Below, piece by piece: positions 18,412 through 27,430 of a stretch of DNA of 64,000 nt. The notes beneath the pieces are model-generated. The model ran no database searches, had not been told where the DNA came from, and saw only the letters and a list, made by a program, of their open reading frames with translations. The stretch comes from UBA6522 sp963664945 (GTDB lineage Bacteria > Pseudomonadota > Gammaproteobacteria > Steroidobacterales > Rariloculaceae), in NCBI GenBank assembly GCA_963664945.1, contig OY761822.1, positions 3,348,001 through 3,412,000 of the forward strand, in the 5' to 3' direction. Made by a program: the position numbers and the translations under genes. Every line of letters begins with the position of its first letter. The first letter of the stretch is position 1.

Positions 18412-21093
18412 CTACCGGGACAAAATCTCAACCAGGCCAGCGGACTTCGCGCCCGTCATCATCGCTCCCGCGGCGGCCGTGCGCCGCGCCAGTTCGTCGA
18501 TCTGCCACTCCTCGGCGCCTTTCACGTCGCTGCGGAAGGTGTTCTCGATGGGATTCGTCCACTTCTCGGCTATCGCACCCGGCCCGAGTACAACTCCCAT
18601 CACCGGCCCGACGTCGCCCGCATTGGTATCCGTGTCCCAGCCGGCCATGACGGCGATCGATATCGTCTTGTCGAAATCGCCTTCGCCGTAGAGCAGCGCC
18701 AGCGCGTTGACCGCATTGTTCGGGAAGACGCGGCGATTCTTGTCGCCTTCAGGAGCCCACCTGGCGTCGATCTGCTCGTGCGTCATTTCCCAATCGTCCG
18801 GCCATTGCTCGTGCCACTGCATGACATCACGGATGCAGCGGGCGTAGTCGGAGTCCTCCGGGATGACGGCAAGCCCCGCCTCCAGCAGCTTGACCGGGTC
18901 TGACTCGAAGAAGGCCTCGGCTGTCACCGCCGCCATGAACATCTCGCCGTGGATTCCGTCGGTGTGAAAGGCGACCTCTGCGTCGATGCGGCCGTACTGC
19001 GCGGCTGCTTCGGGATTCCCGGGCAGAACGTAGCCCCAGAATTCGCCCTTCATCTGCCCCCCCATGAACTCGCCCATCTCGTGCTGGCCGGACTCCGGAG
19101 GCATGATGCCCTGCCTCATGCGCTCCTCCGCCACTTTCACCGCGCGCCCGGTGTTGCGGGCCTTGAAGACCGAGAACGACTCGAGCCACATGTCGGCAAT
19201 GTCCTGGCTCGTGATCTCCGGACCCATCTCCTCGAGAAGCAACAGGTTCGCGATCTGGTAGAGGGAATCATCGTCGGGACCGAACCCCGCCGGACCCCAG
19301 TCTTCCGCCGTGAACCACTGCTTGCGGTCCGGATCCTTGTGTGGCGGAAGCCTCTTGATGTAGTCGGTCAGCGGCCATTGCCCCAGCTCGGTGAGATAGG
19401 TCTTGAGGTCGTCCTTGTGCATTCCCTCAACGCTCATACCCAACGCACCGGCAACTGCGGCTCCCAGCCAGGCGCCATGGACCTTTTCGTAGTATTCCTC
19501 GGCGGTAAGCGAGCGATTCGGCCCGCTTGTCTCGCCGGGCAGAGCCCCTTGCTCGTTGATGGGTGTGCCCCTCAGCGTCGGAACACGTGGCGCAAGCCCA
19601 CTACGTTGGTCGATGTCGAGGACGAGGCTCTCTTCGCTGAACTGCAACCTGATAGTGGCGACCCTCGGGGTCTCGGTATATGCAATGCGAAATGTGAACT
19701 CATCCGTACCGGTCCAGGCTCCGGCAGCCGCTATGCGGTGACCGGCCCCATGATCATCGCCCAGTACTGCACCGACGGCGCCGGGAAACAGGCCGGTGCG
19801 GCCGGCCATCCAGGTCCCGGAACCGATGACGATCTCGTGAGCGCCGGTCGGCGTCGTGATGACGGCAATGGTCTCTTCGCCCTGGCTGCGCAGGGCCAGC
19901 GCGTTGAAATCGAGCTCGTTGTCCTCGATTTGCCAGGAGCGTCCCAGCCATGTCTGGTGCCCGTCTGCGGTCGGATCCACGGTCGGCACGCTGATCGACA
20001 GGTTGCTCAATTGCTCGCGCAGGCGCTCCACCTCAGCCGCATTGTCATCGAGCGGTTCGGCTTGCATGGCGGGCACCAGGCGATCCCAGACGAGGTCGAA
20101 AATGTCCCTGATTTGGGACGTACCCGCGGTGATCGCAACGACGGTGTCCTGCTCGGGCATGACCAGGGCGAGTTGGCCGCCGAGGCCGGAGGCCCGGTAG
20201 GCGCCGTGGCGGTTGCGCCAGAACTGGTAGCCGTATCCCTGGTCCCAGGCGCTGTCGGGATCGCTGCCGTTGGAGACCTGCCGGGCGGTTGCCTGTGCCA
20301 CCCACTCGGCGGGCAGCAGTTGTTCGCCTTCCCACTCGCCCTGTTGCAGATACAGTTGCCCGAAGCGGGCGATGGACTCCGTCGTGATGCTCAGCCCGAA
20401 TCCGCCGTGCGCGACGCCCTCGGCATCCGTGCTCCAGGTCGCATCGACGATGCCCAGCGGGTCCAGCAGCCGCGGGCGCAGATAGTCCAGCAGGTTCTCC
20501 CCGGTGACCGTATGGACAATCGCCGACAGCATGTACGAGGCGGGCGTGTTGTAGTTGAAGTGCGTGCCCGGCTTGTGGGCCACGGGAAGATTCAGAAAGG
20601 TTTCCGGGAGAGGCGACGTGGAGTCGAATGAAAACGCGCGCAGGTCCTCCCCGTGCTGGCCGGTCGACATGGACAGCAGGTCGCGAACGCGCATGGCCTC
20701 CAGTTGCCAGGTCGGTTCCTCCGGCACCGCGTCGGGGAAGAAGGAGATGACCTGGTCGTCGATACTCAAATGTCCCTCGGCGACTGCGAGCCCAATGCCC
20801 GTCGATGCGAAACTCTTGCTCAGGGAGAACAGCGTGTGGATGAATTCGGGGCGGTAGGGCGCCCACCAGCCCTCGGCCACGACGTGACCGTGCCGCAGGA
20901 CCATCAGGCCGTGCACGCCTGCGATCTCCGTGTCGAGCGCGGCGACGAAATCGGCGACCCCGGCGGAGTCAATGCCCTGTTGCTCCGGCGTGCTGCGGGG
21001 CAACTCGGCCGATGTGGCGGCCTGGATGGCGACGGTACACAGCGCGAAAAAGGCGAACGCTGCTGCCCAAAGCGGTCGGATTAGCCTGTTCAT
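18412..21093 (-). CDS. Serine hydrolase (beta-lactamase fold) fused to ADP-ribosylglycohydrolase domain
   Basis: An unusually long 893-residue exported protein with two enzyme modules. After a signal peptide, residues about 35-350 form a class C beta-lactamase-like serine hydrolase: SxxK as SLSK, a tyrosine/asparagine motif near HFNYNTPASYML, and GLGGQLALVMP. A linker with beta-rich sequence follows. The C-terminal 330 residues match the ADP-ribosylglycohydrolase (DraG-like) superfamily: HGAWLGAAVAGALGMSVEG, FGPDDDSLYQIANLLL and the metal motif GWDTDTNAGDVGPVMG. Periplasmic location makes classical protein de-ADP-ribosylation unlikely; cleavage of another N- or O-glycosidic substrate is plausible. 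It diverges from a sulfatase gene. Confidence 0.85.
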   Translation of the reverse strand: MNRLIRPLWAAAFAFFALCTVAIQAATSAELPRSTPEQQGIDSAGVADFVAALDTEIAGVHGLMVLRHGHVVAEGWWAPYRPEFIHTLFSLSKSFASTGIGLAVAEGHLSIDDQVISFFPDAVPEEPTWQLEAMRVRDLLSMSTGQHGEDLRAFSFDSTSPLPETFLNLPVAHKPGTHFNYNTPASYMLSAIVHTVTGENLLDYLRPRLLDPLGIVDATWSTDAEGVAHGGFGLSITTESIARFGQLYLQQGEWEGEQLLPAEWVAQATARQVSNGSDPDSAWDQGYGYQFWRNRHGAYRASGLGGQLALVMPEQDTVVAITAGTSQIRDIFDLVWDRLVPAMQAEPLDDNAAEVERLREQLSNLSISVPTVDPTADGHQTWLGRSWQIEDNELDFNALALRSQGEETIAVITTPTGAHEIVIGSGTWMAGRTGLFPGAVGAVLGDDHGAGHRIAAAGAWTGTDEFTFRIAYTETPRVATIRLQFSEESLVLDIDQRSGLAPRVPTLRGTPINEQGALPGETSGPNRSLTAEEYYEKVHGAWLGAAVAGALGMSVEGMHKDDLKTYLTELGQWPLTDYIKRLPPHKDPDRKQWFTAEDWGPAGFGPDDDSLYQIANLLLLEEMGPEITSQDIADMWLESFSVFKARNTGRAVKVAEERMRQGIMPPESGQHEMGEFMGGQMKGEFWGYVLPGNPEAAAQYGRIDAEVAFHTDGIHGEMFMAAVTAEAFFESDPVKLLEAGLAVIPEDSDYARCIRDVMQWHEQWPDDWEMTHEQIDARWAPEGDKNRRVFPNNAVNALALLYGEGDFDKTISIAVMAGWDTDTNAGDVGPVMGVVLGPGAIAEKWTNPIENTFRSDVKGAEEWQIDELARRTAAAGAMMTGAKSAGLVEILSR

Positions 21094-21175
21094 GATGCGC
21101 ACCAATCTTCGGAAGGGGATCAGGTTATTCTATAGTGGACTTGTGTGTCGATCAGGGTCGGTTCGAGGAATTGAG

Positions 21176-22783
21176 ATGAAACGCTACTGCCTGTGCGCGT
21201 TCGCGCTGGTTATCCTGGTCGGACTTCATGGCTGCTCAAGCGGCGATTCCGCCGCCACCCGGCCAAATATTCTATACATCGTCGCCGACGATCTGGGCTT
21301 CATGGACACCGGCCCGTTCGGCAGCGAAATTCCCACGCCGAATCTGGACGAGCTTGCGTCCGCGGGTGTGCGGCTGAACAACTTCCACACGGACGCGAAC
21401 TGTCAGAAGACCCGCGTCATGCTGATGGCGAGCGCCGGTTCCGGCGCCGCGCTGGAAGTCATCGGCAACCCGATGAGCGGACGGCGGGGCAACTTGTTGA
21501 GCCGCGACTGGGTCATCCTGCCGGAGCTGATGCGCGATGCGGGTTACGCGACCTACATGGCCGGGAAATGGGACCTGGGCGCCGGCGACGGGTATACGCC
21601 CGCGACGCGTGGCTTCGATCGCTCCTTCGTCGCCGTGGACGCATCCGCGAGTCATTTCGCCGAGAGGTTCTGGGACGATCCGCTCCCGTATGAGGAGGAT
21701 GGCCGTCCCCTGGGGATCGACGACCTGCCCGAGGACTTCTATGCCACCGAGTACTACACGGACAAGATGCTCGAGTTCCTGCGCTCGAACGACGGCGAGC
21801 AGCCGTGGTTCGCATTCGTGCCGTATACCGCGCCGCACTGGCCGCTGCAGTTGCCTGACGACTGGCTGGATCGTTACGCCGGTCGCTACGACGCGGGCTA
21901 CGACGTGCTGCGCGAAGCACGCTTTTCCAGGGCCATGGAACTCGGCGTTATCCCGGAAGGCGGCAGGTTGGAGTCCTACAAACCGACGGCCGAACCCTGG
22001 GACAGCCTGAGTCCTGAGCAGCAGCGCCGCCACGCACGTGCCCAGGAGATCTACGCGGGCATGGTCGAATACCTGGACATGAGCGTCGGGCGCCTGATCG
22101 ATTACCTGGAGGAAAGCGGTCAACTGGATAACACCGTCATCATGTTCTCATCCGACCACGGCGGCTCCGGCGCCGAGTCAGGCCTGGATGAAAACGCCGT
22201 CGATCCGCGCAGTGTCGCCAATCGGGACAATCGCTACGAAAACTTCGGCCGCCGCGATTCGTTCATCGATCACGGCCGGGGCTTTGCCGAAGCCGCGACG
22301 GCGCCCTTCAGGGGCGGGAAGGGCCGCATCTACGAAGGCGGGCTGCGCGCCGCGGCGATCGTTCACTATCCGGCCGAGATTCCCGGCGGTGGTGTCAACA
22401 ACACCTTCATGACGATCATGGACGTGTTACCGACGTTTCTCGATATCGCCGGTACCGAACATCCGGGCGCCGGTCCTTACAAGGACGGCCGCACGATCAA
22501 TGGAATCGCGGGACGGTCCTTCTGGCCGCACCTGAGAGGCGAGGCGCCTGCGGTGCATTCACCCGGCGACACCGCAGGCTGGTCCGCGGACGACGGCCAC
22601 GGCGCGTTGATCCGCGGCGACTACAAGCTCATCAACGACCCGATGCCCGGCGGCGGAATGGGCGTGACGGTCTGGCGGCTCTACAACATCGCCGAAGATC
22701 CCGGTGAGACTCGGGATCTGGCGGCGCTGTTCCCTCGACTCACGGACGAACTCGCGACCGAATGGGAGGCCCACTGGCGCTGA
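21176..22783 (+). CDS. Lipoprotein sulfatase-family enzyme
   Basis: A 535-residue member of the alkaline-phosphatase/sulfatase superfamily. A lipoprotein signal ends LVGLHGC. Family features follow: NILYIVADDLGFMD, TPNLDELASAGVRLNNFH, GYATYMAGKWDLG, TVIMFSSDHGG and GGLRAAAIVHYP. At the formylglycine position the sequence is NCQKTRVMLM, so the cysteine and the +4 arginine are present, but the usual +2 proline or alanine is lysine. The ATG at 21176 is chosen from the lipoprotein signal; the frame upstream overlaps the divergent gene. It may desulfate polysaccharides, or the altered motif may mean another hydrolase activity. Confidence 0.88.
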   Translation: MKRYCLCAFALVILVGLHGCSSGDSAATRPNILYIVADDLGFMDTGPFGSEIPTPNLDELASAGVRLNNFHTDANCQKTRVMLMASAGSGAALEVIGNPMSGRRGNLLSRDWVILPELMRDAGYATYMAGKWDLGAGDGYTPATRGFDRSFVAVDASASHFAERFWDDPLPYEEDGRPLGIDDLPEDFYATEYYTDKMLEFLRSNDGEQPWFAFVPYTAPHWPLQLPDDWLDRYAGRYDAGYDVLREARFSRAMELGVIPEGGRLESYKPTAEPWDSLSPEQQRRHARAQEIYAGMVEYLDMSVGRLIDYLEESGQLDNTVIMFSSDHGGSGAESGLDENAVDPRSVANRDNRYENFGRRDSFIDHGRGFAEAATAPFRGGKGRIYEGGLRAAAIVHYPAEIPGGGVNNTFMTIMDVLPTFLDIAGTEHPGAGPYKDGRTINGIAGRSFWPHLRGEAPAVHSPGDTAGWSADDGHGALIRGDYKLINDPMPGGGMGVTVWRLYNIAEDPGETRDLAALFPRLTDELATEWEAHWR

Positions 22784-22862
22784 TCAGCGCCGGGTCGGCG
22801 CTCCAGCCAACAAAGTGTTATCGGCGTTTGAGCGCACGTTGCGCCGATCTGAAATAAGACAA

Positions 22863-22892
22863 TTGCGATAAGTAGGTATAAAACGATATATT
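22863..22892 (+). promoter_or_regulatory. Candidate sigma-70 promoter for hipB copy 1
   Basis: TTGCGA (22863-22868) and TATATT (22887-22892) are separated by 18 bp in an AT-rich patch that stands out from the GC-rich surroundings, 35 bp upstream of the GTG of the HTH gene. Confidence 0.4.
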
Positions 22893-22926
22893 ATTTCTGA
22901 ATTAAAGTAAAAAAAGGGATACTACC

Positions 22927-23250
22927 GTGGAGCATCACGGACGCCTGCCCCAAGAAATACGCACCGCAATTCGACAGGCCCGAAGGGCACAGGGGCGAAG
23001 TCAGCTCGACGTGGCTCGCGATGTGGGGTTGACGCAGAAGCACGTTTCCAACATCGAGACGGGCAAGGTCGTTCCGCGATTCGACACCCTGCTTGAAGTC
23101 GCGTGGGCGCTCAACCTCGACGTGGTGCTCGTACCTCGCAACGTGAGAGCGGTGGTCAACTCGCTCGTTCGCGGCCAGTCCGATCCCGATACGCCAGGCG
23201 CCTCGGAGGCGCCGTGGTTCGAGGGATTGACCGACGGCGAGGGCCAGTAG
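22927..23250 (+). CDS. HipB-like HTH antitoxin/regulator
   Basis: A 107-residue Cro/C1-type HTH protein. The helix-turn-helix spans residues about 20-55 (RSQLDVARDVGLTQKHVSNIETGKVVP) and is followed by WALNLDVVLVPR, typical of HipB antitoxins. The C-terminal tail is acidic. It begins with GTG. The next gene starts 5 bp after its stop and is a HipA N-terminal fragment, so this was a hipBA operon. With its toxin broken, it may now act only as an orphan regulator. Confidence 0.82.
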   Translation: MEHHGRLPQEIRTAIRQARRAQGRSQLDVARDVGLTQKHVSNIETGKVVPRFDTLLEVAWALNLDVVLVPRNVRAVVNSLVRGQSDPDTPGASEAPWFEGLTDGEGQ

Positions 23251-23254
23251 GCCG

Positions 23255-23761
23255 ATGGGATCGGTACTCGAAGTCTTTCTGGGTGACGTTCGTGTCGGGA
23301 TGCTCGCCCGCGAAGCCGGCGGGAGGCTCCGATTCCTGTTCTCCGAGCGGTATGCGGAGATGATGAACCGCCCCACGCTCAGTCTCTCCTACGAGACTGC
23401 GCCCGGGGAACTGATGAGCGTTGTGCCACGGGCATACGCCGGACGCCTCCCACCGTTCTTCTCGAATCTGCTCCCGGAGGGTCTGTTGCGCGACCTGCTG
23501 ATCCGGCGGGCGGGGGTGCGGCGTTCGGATGAGTTCGCTCTGCTTCGCGCGCTCGGCGAGGATCTGCCAGGGGGCGTCAGGGTTGTCGATCCCGAAGTGG
23601 CGTCCGGCAACACGGCCACCGATCATCCTGCCCGCCACGAACAGCGGGGCGTGCTGCCTCAGCGGATCGATGGGGCTATTTCGACCCACATGGAGTCCGT
23701 GGCGCTCGACATGTCCGGGACGATTGCTTCGCGCACCCGCACCTGGCGCCGTCGCGGATGA
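23255..23761 (+). pseudogene. Truncated HipA-like kinase (N-terminal part)
   Basis: Residues 1 to about 115 match the HipA N1 domain: VLEVFLGDVRVGMLARE, LRFLFSERYAEM, LSLSYET, FFSNLLPEGLLRDLLIRRAG and FALLRALGEDLPGGVRVV. The sequence then turns into unrelated residues, and the frame stops at 168 residues. Full HipA kinases have about 430 to 450, so the ATP-binding and catalytic parts are missing. Immediately downstream, on the other strand, lies a Fic remnant, so the truncation was probably caused by a past rearrangement. Not expected to be an active toxin. Confidence 0.8.
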
Positions 23762-23785
23762 AGCGCAAGACGTGCGGCTCGTCGG

Positions 23786-24022
23786 TTACCACCACATATT
23801 CAACTGACGGATATGGACATTGACCACAGAGGTTTCGCGTATGCGTCCGATGGATACGTAGTTCTTCCTGGACAGTCCGCCGGAAAAGCCGTTGGCGTCG
23901 GACAATGCGTCGACCTGCCCGGCGAGGCGCTCGACCGTACGGAAAAAGGTCTCGACGCGCTCCGAGAACCCGGAGGCATCGACGACGAAATTCGGCCACT
24001 CAGGATGTTGCCAGACCCACAT
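23786..24022 (-). pseudogene. Internally deleted Fic-family protein remnant
   Basis: The 78-residue frame starts MWVWQHPEWPNFVVDAS, the characteristic N-terminus (DUF4172) of Fic adenylyltransferases, then passes directly to NGFSGGLSRKNYVSIGRIRETS, which resembles the C-terminal winged-helix region of the same proteins. The central Fic domain with HxFxxGNGR is missing, so roughly 250 residues appear deleted. It converges with the truncated hipA, and both look like decayed toxin loci. Confidence 0.6.
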
Positions 24023-24454
24023 GTGAGACGATTCTACAGGCTATTCGTCTCAAAATCCGGTGAATTATGAGACGAATGGGTGTCCGAATCGGCTCAGGCC
24101 GGATATTGGGCGCCTTCCGGGCGCGATTTCGGGCCGGATCGCCCAGATACCGCCGCAAGTTCCACGGTGTGTAGCGCGACAAGCTGGGTGAGAAGACTCA
24201 TCTTGATTGTCGCTGCGCAACGGTGGGCGGTCGAGGGAGGGACCGATCCCAAGCCTATGCGATGCTGGTGGGCGCGGACCTCGCCTGATATGCGGGCGCG
24301 GGAGAGTGGCGGAGAGGGTGGGGCAAATGCCCAAAGTCATAGTACATTGATTTAAAATGACTTTTCGCCCCTGGCCAAACTTCGAACAGGGCTTTCCGCA
24401 GCATTTCAGTGCGCCATGCGGAAGGCGGTGACTGGTTCCGGTACACTGGCGCAC
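24023..24454. other. Gene-free stretch
   Basis: This 432-bp interval between the Fic remnant and the ATPase gene contains only short open frames with no ribosome sites or domains. Nothing recognisable was found on either strand. Confidence 0.5.
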
Positions 24455-25690
24455 ATGATGGACGTTTCATCTGAACGCGCCCAGGCGATCCGCGAGTATT
24501 TTGCCAACCAGTATGATCGCGCCAATCGGCGCAAGCCGAATCCGCTGTTCGCCGGCCGCGATGAGGAATTGAACCGCGTGTTGCGCTACGCCGTGGCGCT
24601 GGACCGTGCCGAACACCCCGAGGAAAACATGACCGCCTTGTTCTATGGGGCGCCGGGCTCGGGCAAGAGCGAAATGCTCACCCAATTGCGGGCGGCCTTG
24701 CGCGACGCCGACTGGACGGAGCCCCCGGTTATTCTGACCGGACGCACGGACATGCTGACCGAGGCGGCCGCGATGGCCAAGGCGATTCACCGTCAAGCGC
24801 CGCCAGAAATCGCCGACCGACTCAACGCCATGATGAAAGACACCCAGTGGAGCCTTGGCATCCCCAGTGTGATCGGGGCGCAATGGAAAAATCTCACCCC
24901 CCGGTCGGAGATTGGCAAGCTGGTCGATGTGGCCGAATGCCTGACGGGTTGGGGCCGGCGGAGGACGCCCACCATCATCCTCATGGTCGATGAGGCTCAA
25001 GAGGAATTGCGCGAGGCGCTGACGAAACCCGAATGCTTTGTGCGGCACTTGCACAAAGCCGAGACGGGCTTGAAGGTGCTGACCGTGTATGGGGGGTTGG
25101 GCAATACCCCCACCATATTGGCCAAGTGCGGCGTAACCCGCCCCGGCCAGCACATGCGGTTCCCGCTCAAGAGGTTGGGCCACGACGATGCCCGGAACAT
25201 CGCCACGGAAGCCTTGGCGGCCACCACCGATAAACCGGGGGGTGTGATCGCGATGTGGGCGGGGGAAATTGTGGAATTCGCCCAAGGCTGGCCCGCCCAC
25301 CTGAACACGGCGCTGCGGGCGGTGGCCACCCACGCCCAACCCAACGGCTGGTGCCTTGACCCGGACGGGTTTAACTCCGCGATGACCACGGCCCATGAAA
25401 ATCGCCGCACGTATTACGAGGACCGGCTTGACCGTTGCGAACGGTTGGATCCGCGCCAGTACTCTCGATGGGCGGCGCTGATGAGGCGCACCCACCCAGT
25501 GCGGGCGCATAATGTGGGTGCGGCGCTGGGATTGTCGGACGACGAGGCCAATGCGCTGACCGCCGAGGCTGTGGGGGCGGGCCTGCTCGAGCCGCTGGGC
25601 GGAAGGAAATACGCCACCCCCATTCCGTCGTTGCTCCGCCATATCGAAGCGGAAGGTGTTTTGATCGACCGGGAGGATGATCTGGAGTAG
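24455..25690 (+). CDS. Orphan AAA-type ATPase
   Basis: A 411-residue P-loop ATPase. Walker A is YGAPGSGKSEML near residue 60 and Walker B is TIILMVDEAQEE near 175. The C-terminal part ends in a winged-helix-like region (ARWAALMRR-like RWAALMRRTHPVRAHNVGAALGLSDDEA). This organisation recalls Orc1/Cdc6-like or STAND-type ATPases that bind DNA. No partner gene is evident; the surroundings are broken toxin and IS fragments, so it probably came on a mobile element. Two ATGs (24455 and 24458) are possible starts. Function unknown. Confidence 0.82.
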   Translation: MMDVSSERAQAIREYFANQYDRANRRKPNPLFAGRDEELNRVLRYAVALDRAEHPEENMTALFYGAPGSGKSEMLTQLRAALRDADWTEPPVILTGRTDMLTEAAAMAKAIHRQAPPEIADRLNAMMKDTQWSLGIPSVIGAQWKNLTPRSEIGKLVDVAECLTGWGRRRTPTIILMVDEAQEELREALTKPECFVRHLHKAETGLKVLTVYGGLGNTPTILAKCGVTRPGQHMRFPLKRLGHDDARNIATEALAATTDKPGGVIAMWAGEIVEFAQGWPAHLNTALRAVATHAQPNGWCLDPDGFNSAMTTAHENRRTYYEDRLDRCERLDPRQYSRWAALMRRTHPVRAHNVGAALGLSDDEANALTAEAVGAGLLEPLGGRKYATPIPSLLRHIEAEGVLIDREDDLE

Positions 25691-25722
25691 CCCCCGTCGA
25701 AGGCACACACCCACGCCAATCC

Positions 25723-25812
25723 AGTGACGACGATCCTCCAGCCCCGCCACACGCGCCTGCGTCTGGGTGACCGCATCGATGTACTCGTGAAACACCACCT
25801 GCATTTGTCCAG
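25723..25812 (-). pseudogene. Possible IS110-family transposase fragment
   Basis: On the minus strand this stretch reads QMQVVFHEYIDAVTQTQAR followed by VAGLEDR, resembling the coiled segment that precedes the C-terminal domain of IS110/IS116 transposases. Only about 30 residues are recognisable and neither end of an element is seen. It may equally be a chance resemblance. Confidence 0.35.
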
Positions 25813-25860
25813 CGCCATCTGGACCAAGACCTGTGGTCGGTTCCGGCGATGCGCGTTGTG

Positions 25861-25896
25861 TTGTGCTATTGGTCGATGTTGTGCTATTGGTCGATA
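25861..25896. repeat. 18-bp tandem duplication
   Basis: TTGTGCTATTGGTCGATG (25861-25878) is followed at once by TTGTGCTATTGGTCGATA (25879-25896), identical in 17 of 18 positions. It overlaps the 3' end of the IS21 fragment. Confidence 0.8.
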
Positions 25897-26078
25897 TCGT
25901 CCAACTCCGCCGGCAACGGCCACGACAACCCGCACCCCTCGGCCCGGCGCAGACAGCTCGACACCGACGGACGGCCCGGCCCGACACTCCGGGCGATCCG
26001 CCGCATGCTGCGCCCCAGAGCCCACTTCTGACGCAAAACTTCTCTGATCTTTCGCATGGATGACCTTTGCCTTGGCAT
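25884..26078 (-). pseudogene. IS21-family transposase (IstA) N-terminal fragment
   Basis: The frame from the ATG at 26078 reads MPRQRSSMRKIREVLRQKW, then RSMRRIARSVGPGRPSVSSCLRRAEGCGLSWPLPAELDD. This matches the N-terminal helix-turn-helix of IS21 IstA proteins. It ends after about 64 residues, whereas IstA has about 500, and no IstB gene follows. A good AGGCAGG site precedes the ATG. It is a remnant of an insertion, next to the orphan ATPase. Confidence 0.72.
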
Positions 26079-26130
26079 CTGCCTGCCTCCTTGTTTACCG
26101 TGCCCTGCGTAGTCTGCAGGAGCAGCGGTA

Positions 26131-27213
26131 TTACTGTTCCCACTCGGGGATGCAGTCAAACTCGTACAGGTTTACGCCGGGTATCCATCGGCGGGGCATC
26201 TCGAGCGTCACGGGCTCGGCGAACATGACCGGGTCCGTGATGGTGAAAGTGTAGTCCAGCCATTCACCATTCTCTCGCGTGGAGAAACGCTCGACGTAGG
26301 TCGCCTGATCCGACTGCGGTGTGGCGCCTTCGTCAAAGAAGGGATGATTGACATGACTCGTGTTGACAATCAGATCGTCGCCTTCCCAGTGGCCCACCGA
26401 ATAGCCGACGTTCGACCAGGTCGGCTCGGGTGCGGTTTCGGGATTCATGTAGATGTAGCGGTGCGTGTTGTACTGCTCGACCCAGATGTGGATTCGATCG
26501 CCCTCGTTCTCGATCAGGATCCTGGAGCGCTCGAACATCGCCGTCGGCATGCCGGTCTGACAGTTGAGCTCAGGCGCATCCGAGCCGTCGGGGTCGAGGG
26601 TATCGGCGATCGCCCGGCCTTCTTCGGAGAGATAGGGCTGATAGGCTGAGAGTGGCGGCTGTGGCGCCTGGCGAATGCTCCACAAGCGGAAGATGCCATC
26701 GGCATTGCGCCTGTCCTCTTCTACTCTTTCGCTCGTGGGATCCAGCGCTCCCGGCGTCCACTCCTCGCCCCAGCGCGCCGAGGCGCCCGCCATTCCGCCG
26801 ATATGCTCCAACCCGTTGGGCAGCAGGAGGTTGCTGAGGCCCAACGCTCTCGGATCGCGCCGGGAGACAAACCCCGCCGCCCGGACAAAGTCGCCGACCT
26901 GAACGAAGTCGTCCTGCGTAATGCCCGCCCGAAGGAAGGTCGTCGGACTGGGGCTCACTTCCAGTTCCCAAGCCTCTCCGTCCGCGTCCTCCATCCGATA
27001 GCGAATGTGGGGCGCGCGCCAGAACACGTCCGTGATGACGCCTTCGACCTCGACGGGACTATCCGGGTCTGGAGCGATATATAGCGCCTGATTGGTCACA
27101 CCGCCATGGTGAGCGTTGACAGCCGCCGCGAGGAATACGCCGACCATGCCGGCGACCGGCCAAACCACGAAACCGGCTTTCTTCAGAGTCGACATTGTTT
27201 TCATCGTTTTCAT
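26131..27213 (-). CDS. Exported DUF6152-like two-domain protein
   Basis: Function unknown. The 360-residue paralogue has a signal (FVVWPVAGMVGVFLAAAVNA) before HHG, an N-module in which the usual NPH is APH (VFWRAPHIRYR), and a C-module with LNCQTGMP, HRYIYMNPE, VGYSVGHWEGDDLIVNT, YVERFS and ITDPVMFAEP, ending LYEFDC. The MKTMKTM start is a short internal repeat, so the exact start among three ATGs is uncertain. It diverges from the molybdenum hydroxylase operon with a 217-bp gap, suggesting shared control. Confidence 0.78.
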   Translation of the reverse strand: MKTMKTMSTLKKAGFVVWPVAGMVGVFLAAAVNAHHGGVTNQALYIAPDPDSPVEVEGVITDVFWRAPHIRYRMEDADGEAWELEVSPSPTTFLRAGITQDDFVQVGDFVRAAGFVSRRDPRALGLSNLLLPNGLEHIGGMAGASARWGEEWTPGALDPTSERVEEDRRNADGIFRLWSIRQAPQPPLSAYQPYLSEEGRAIADTLDPDGSDAPELNCQTGMPTAMFERSRILIENEGDRIHIWVEQYNTHRYIYMNPETAPEPTWSNVGYSVGHWEGDDLIVNTSHVNHPFFDEGATPQSDQATYVERFSTRENGEWLDYTFTITDPVMFAEPVTLEMPRRWIPGVNLYEFDCIPEWEQ

Positions 27214-27430
27214 CTCCTGAACAGATACACAGCGCCGGAATCGGAAACCGACCCCGCTTCCCGCGCAGCAATCCGCGACTAGAATAGCTTAAGGCCGGTA
27301 ACCGAACCCACGGAATTCGATAGAAATAAATCGCACCGCGATACCGATTTGCTATGCCCGTCCGCGGGTTAATGCACCGAGTAGCAGCGCCCGCTAGAAT
27401 AGGCCCCTGGGGAACGGAGGATAGCGGCTA

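Noticed and set aside
24467..26143. 558-residue open frame on the minus strand opposite the AAA ATPase
   Set aside because: Composition and lack of domains show it is a shadow of the ATPase codons; only its far ends overlap possible IS fragments.
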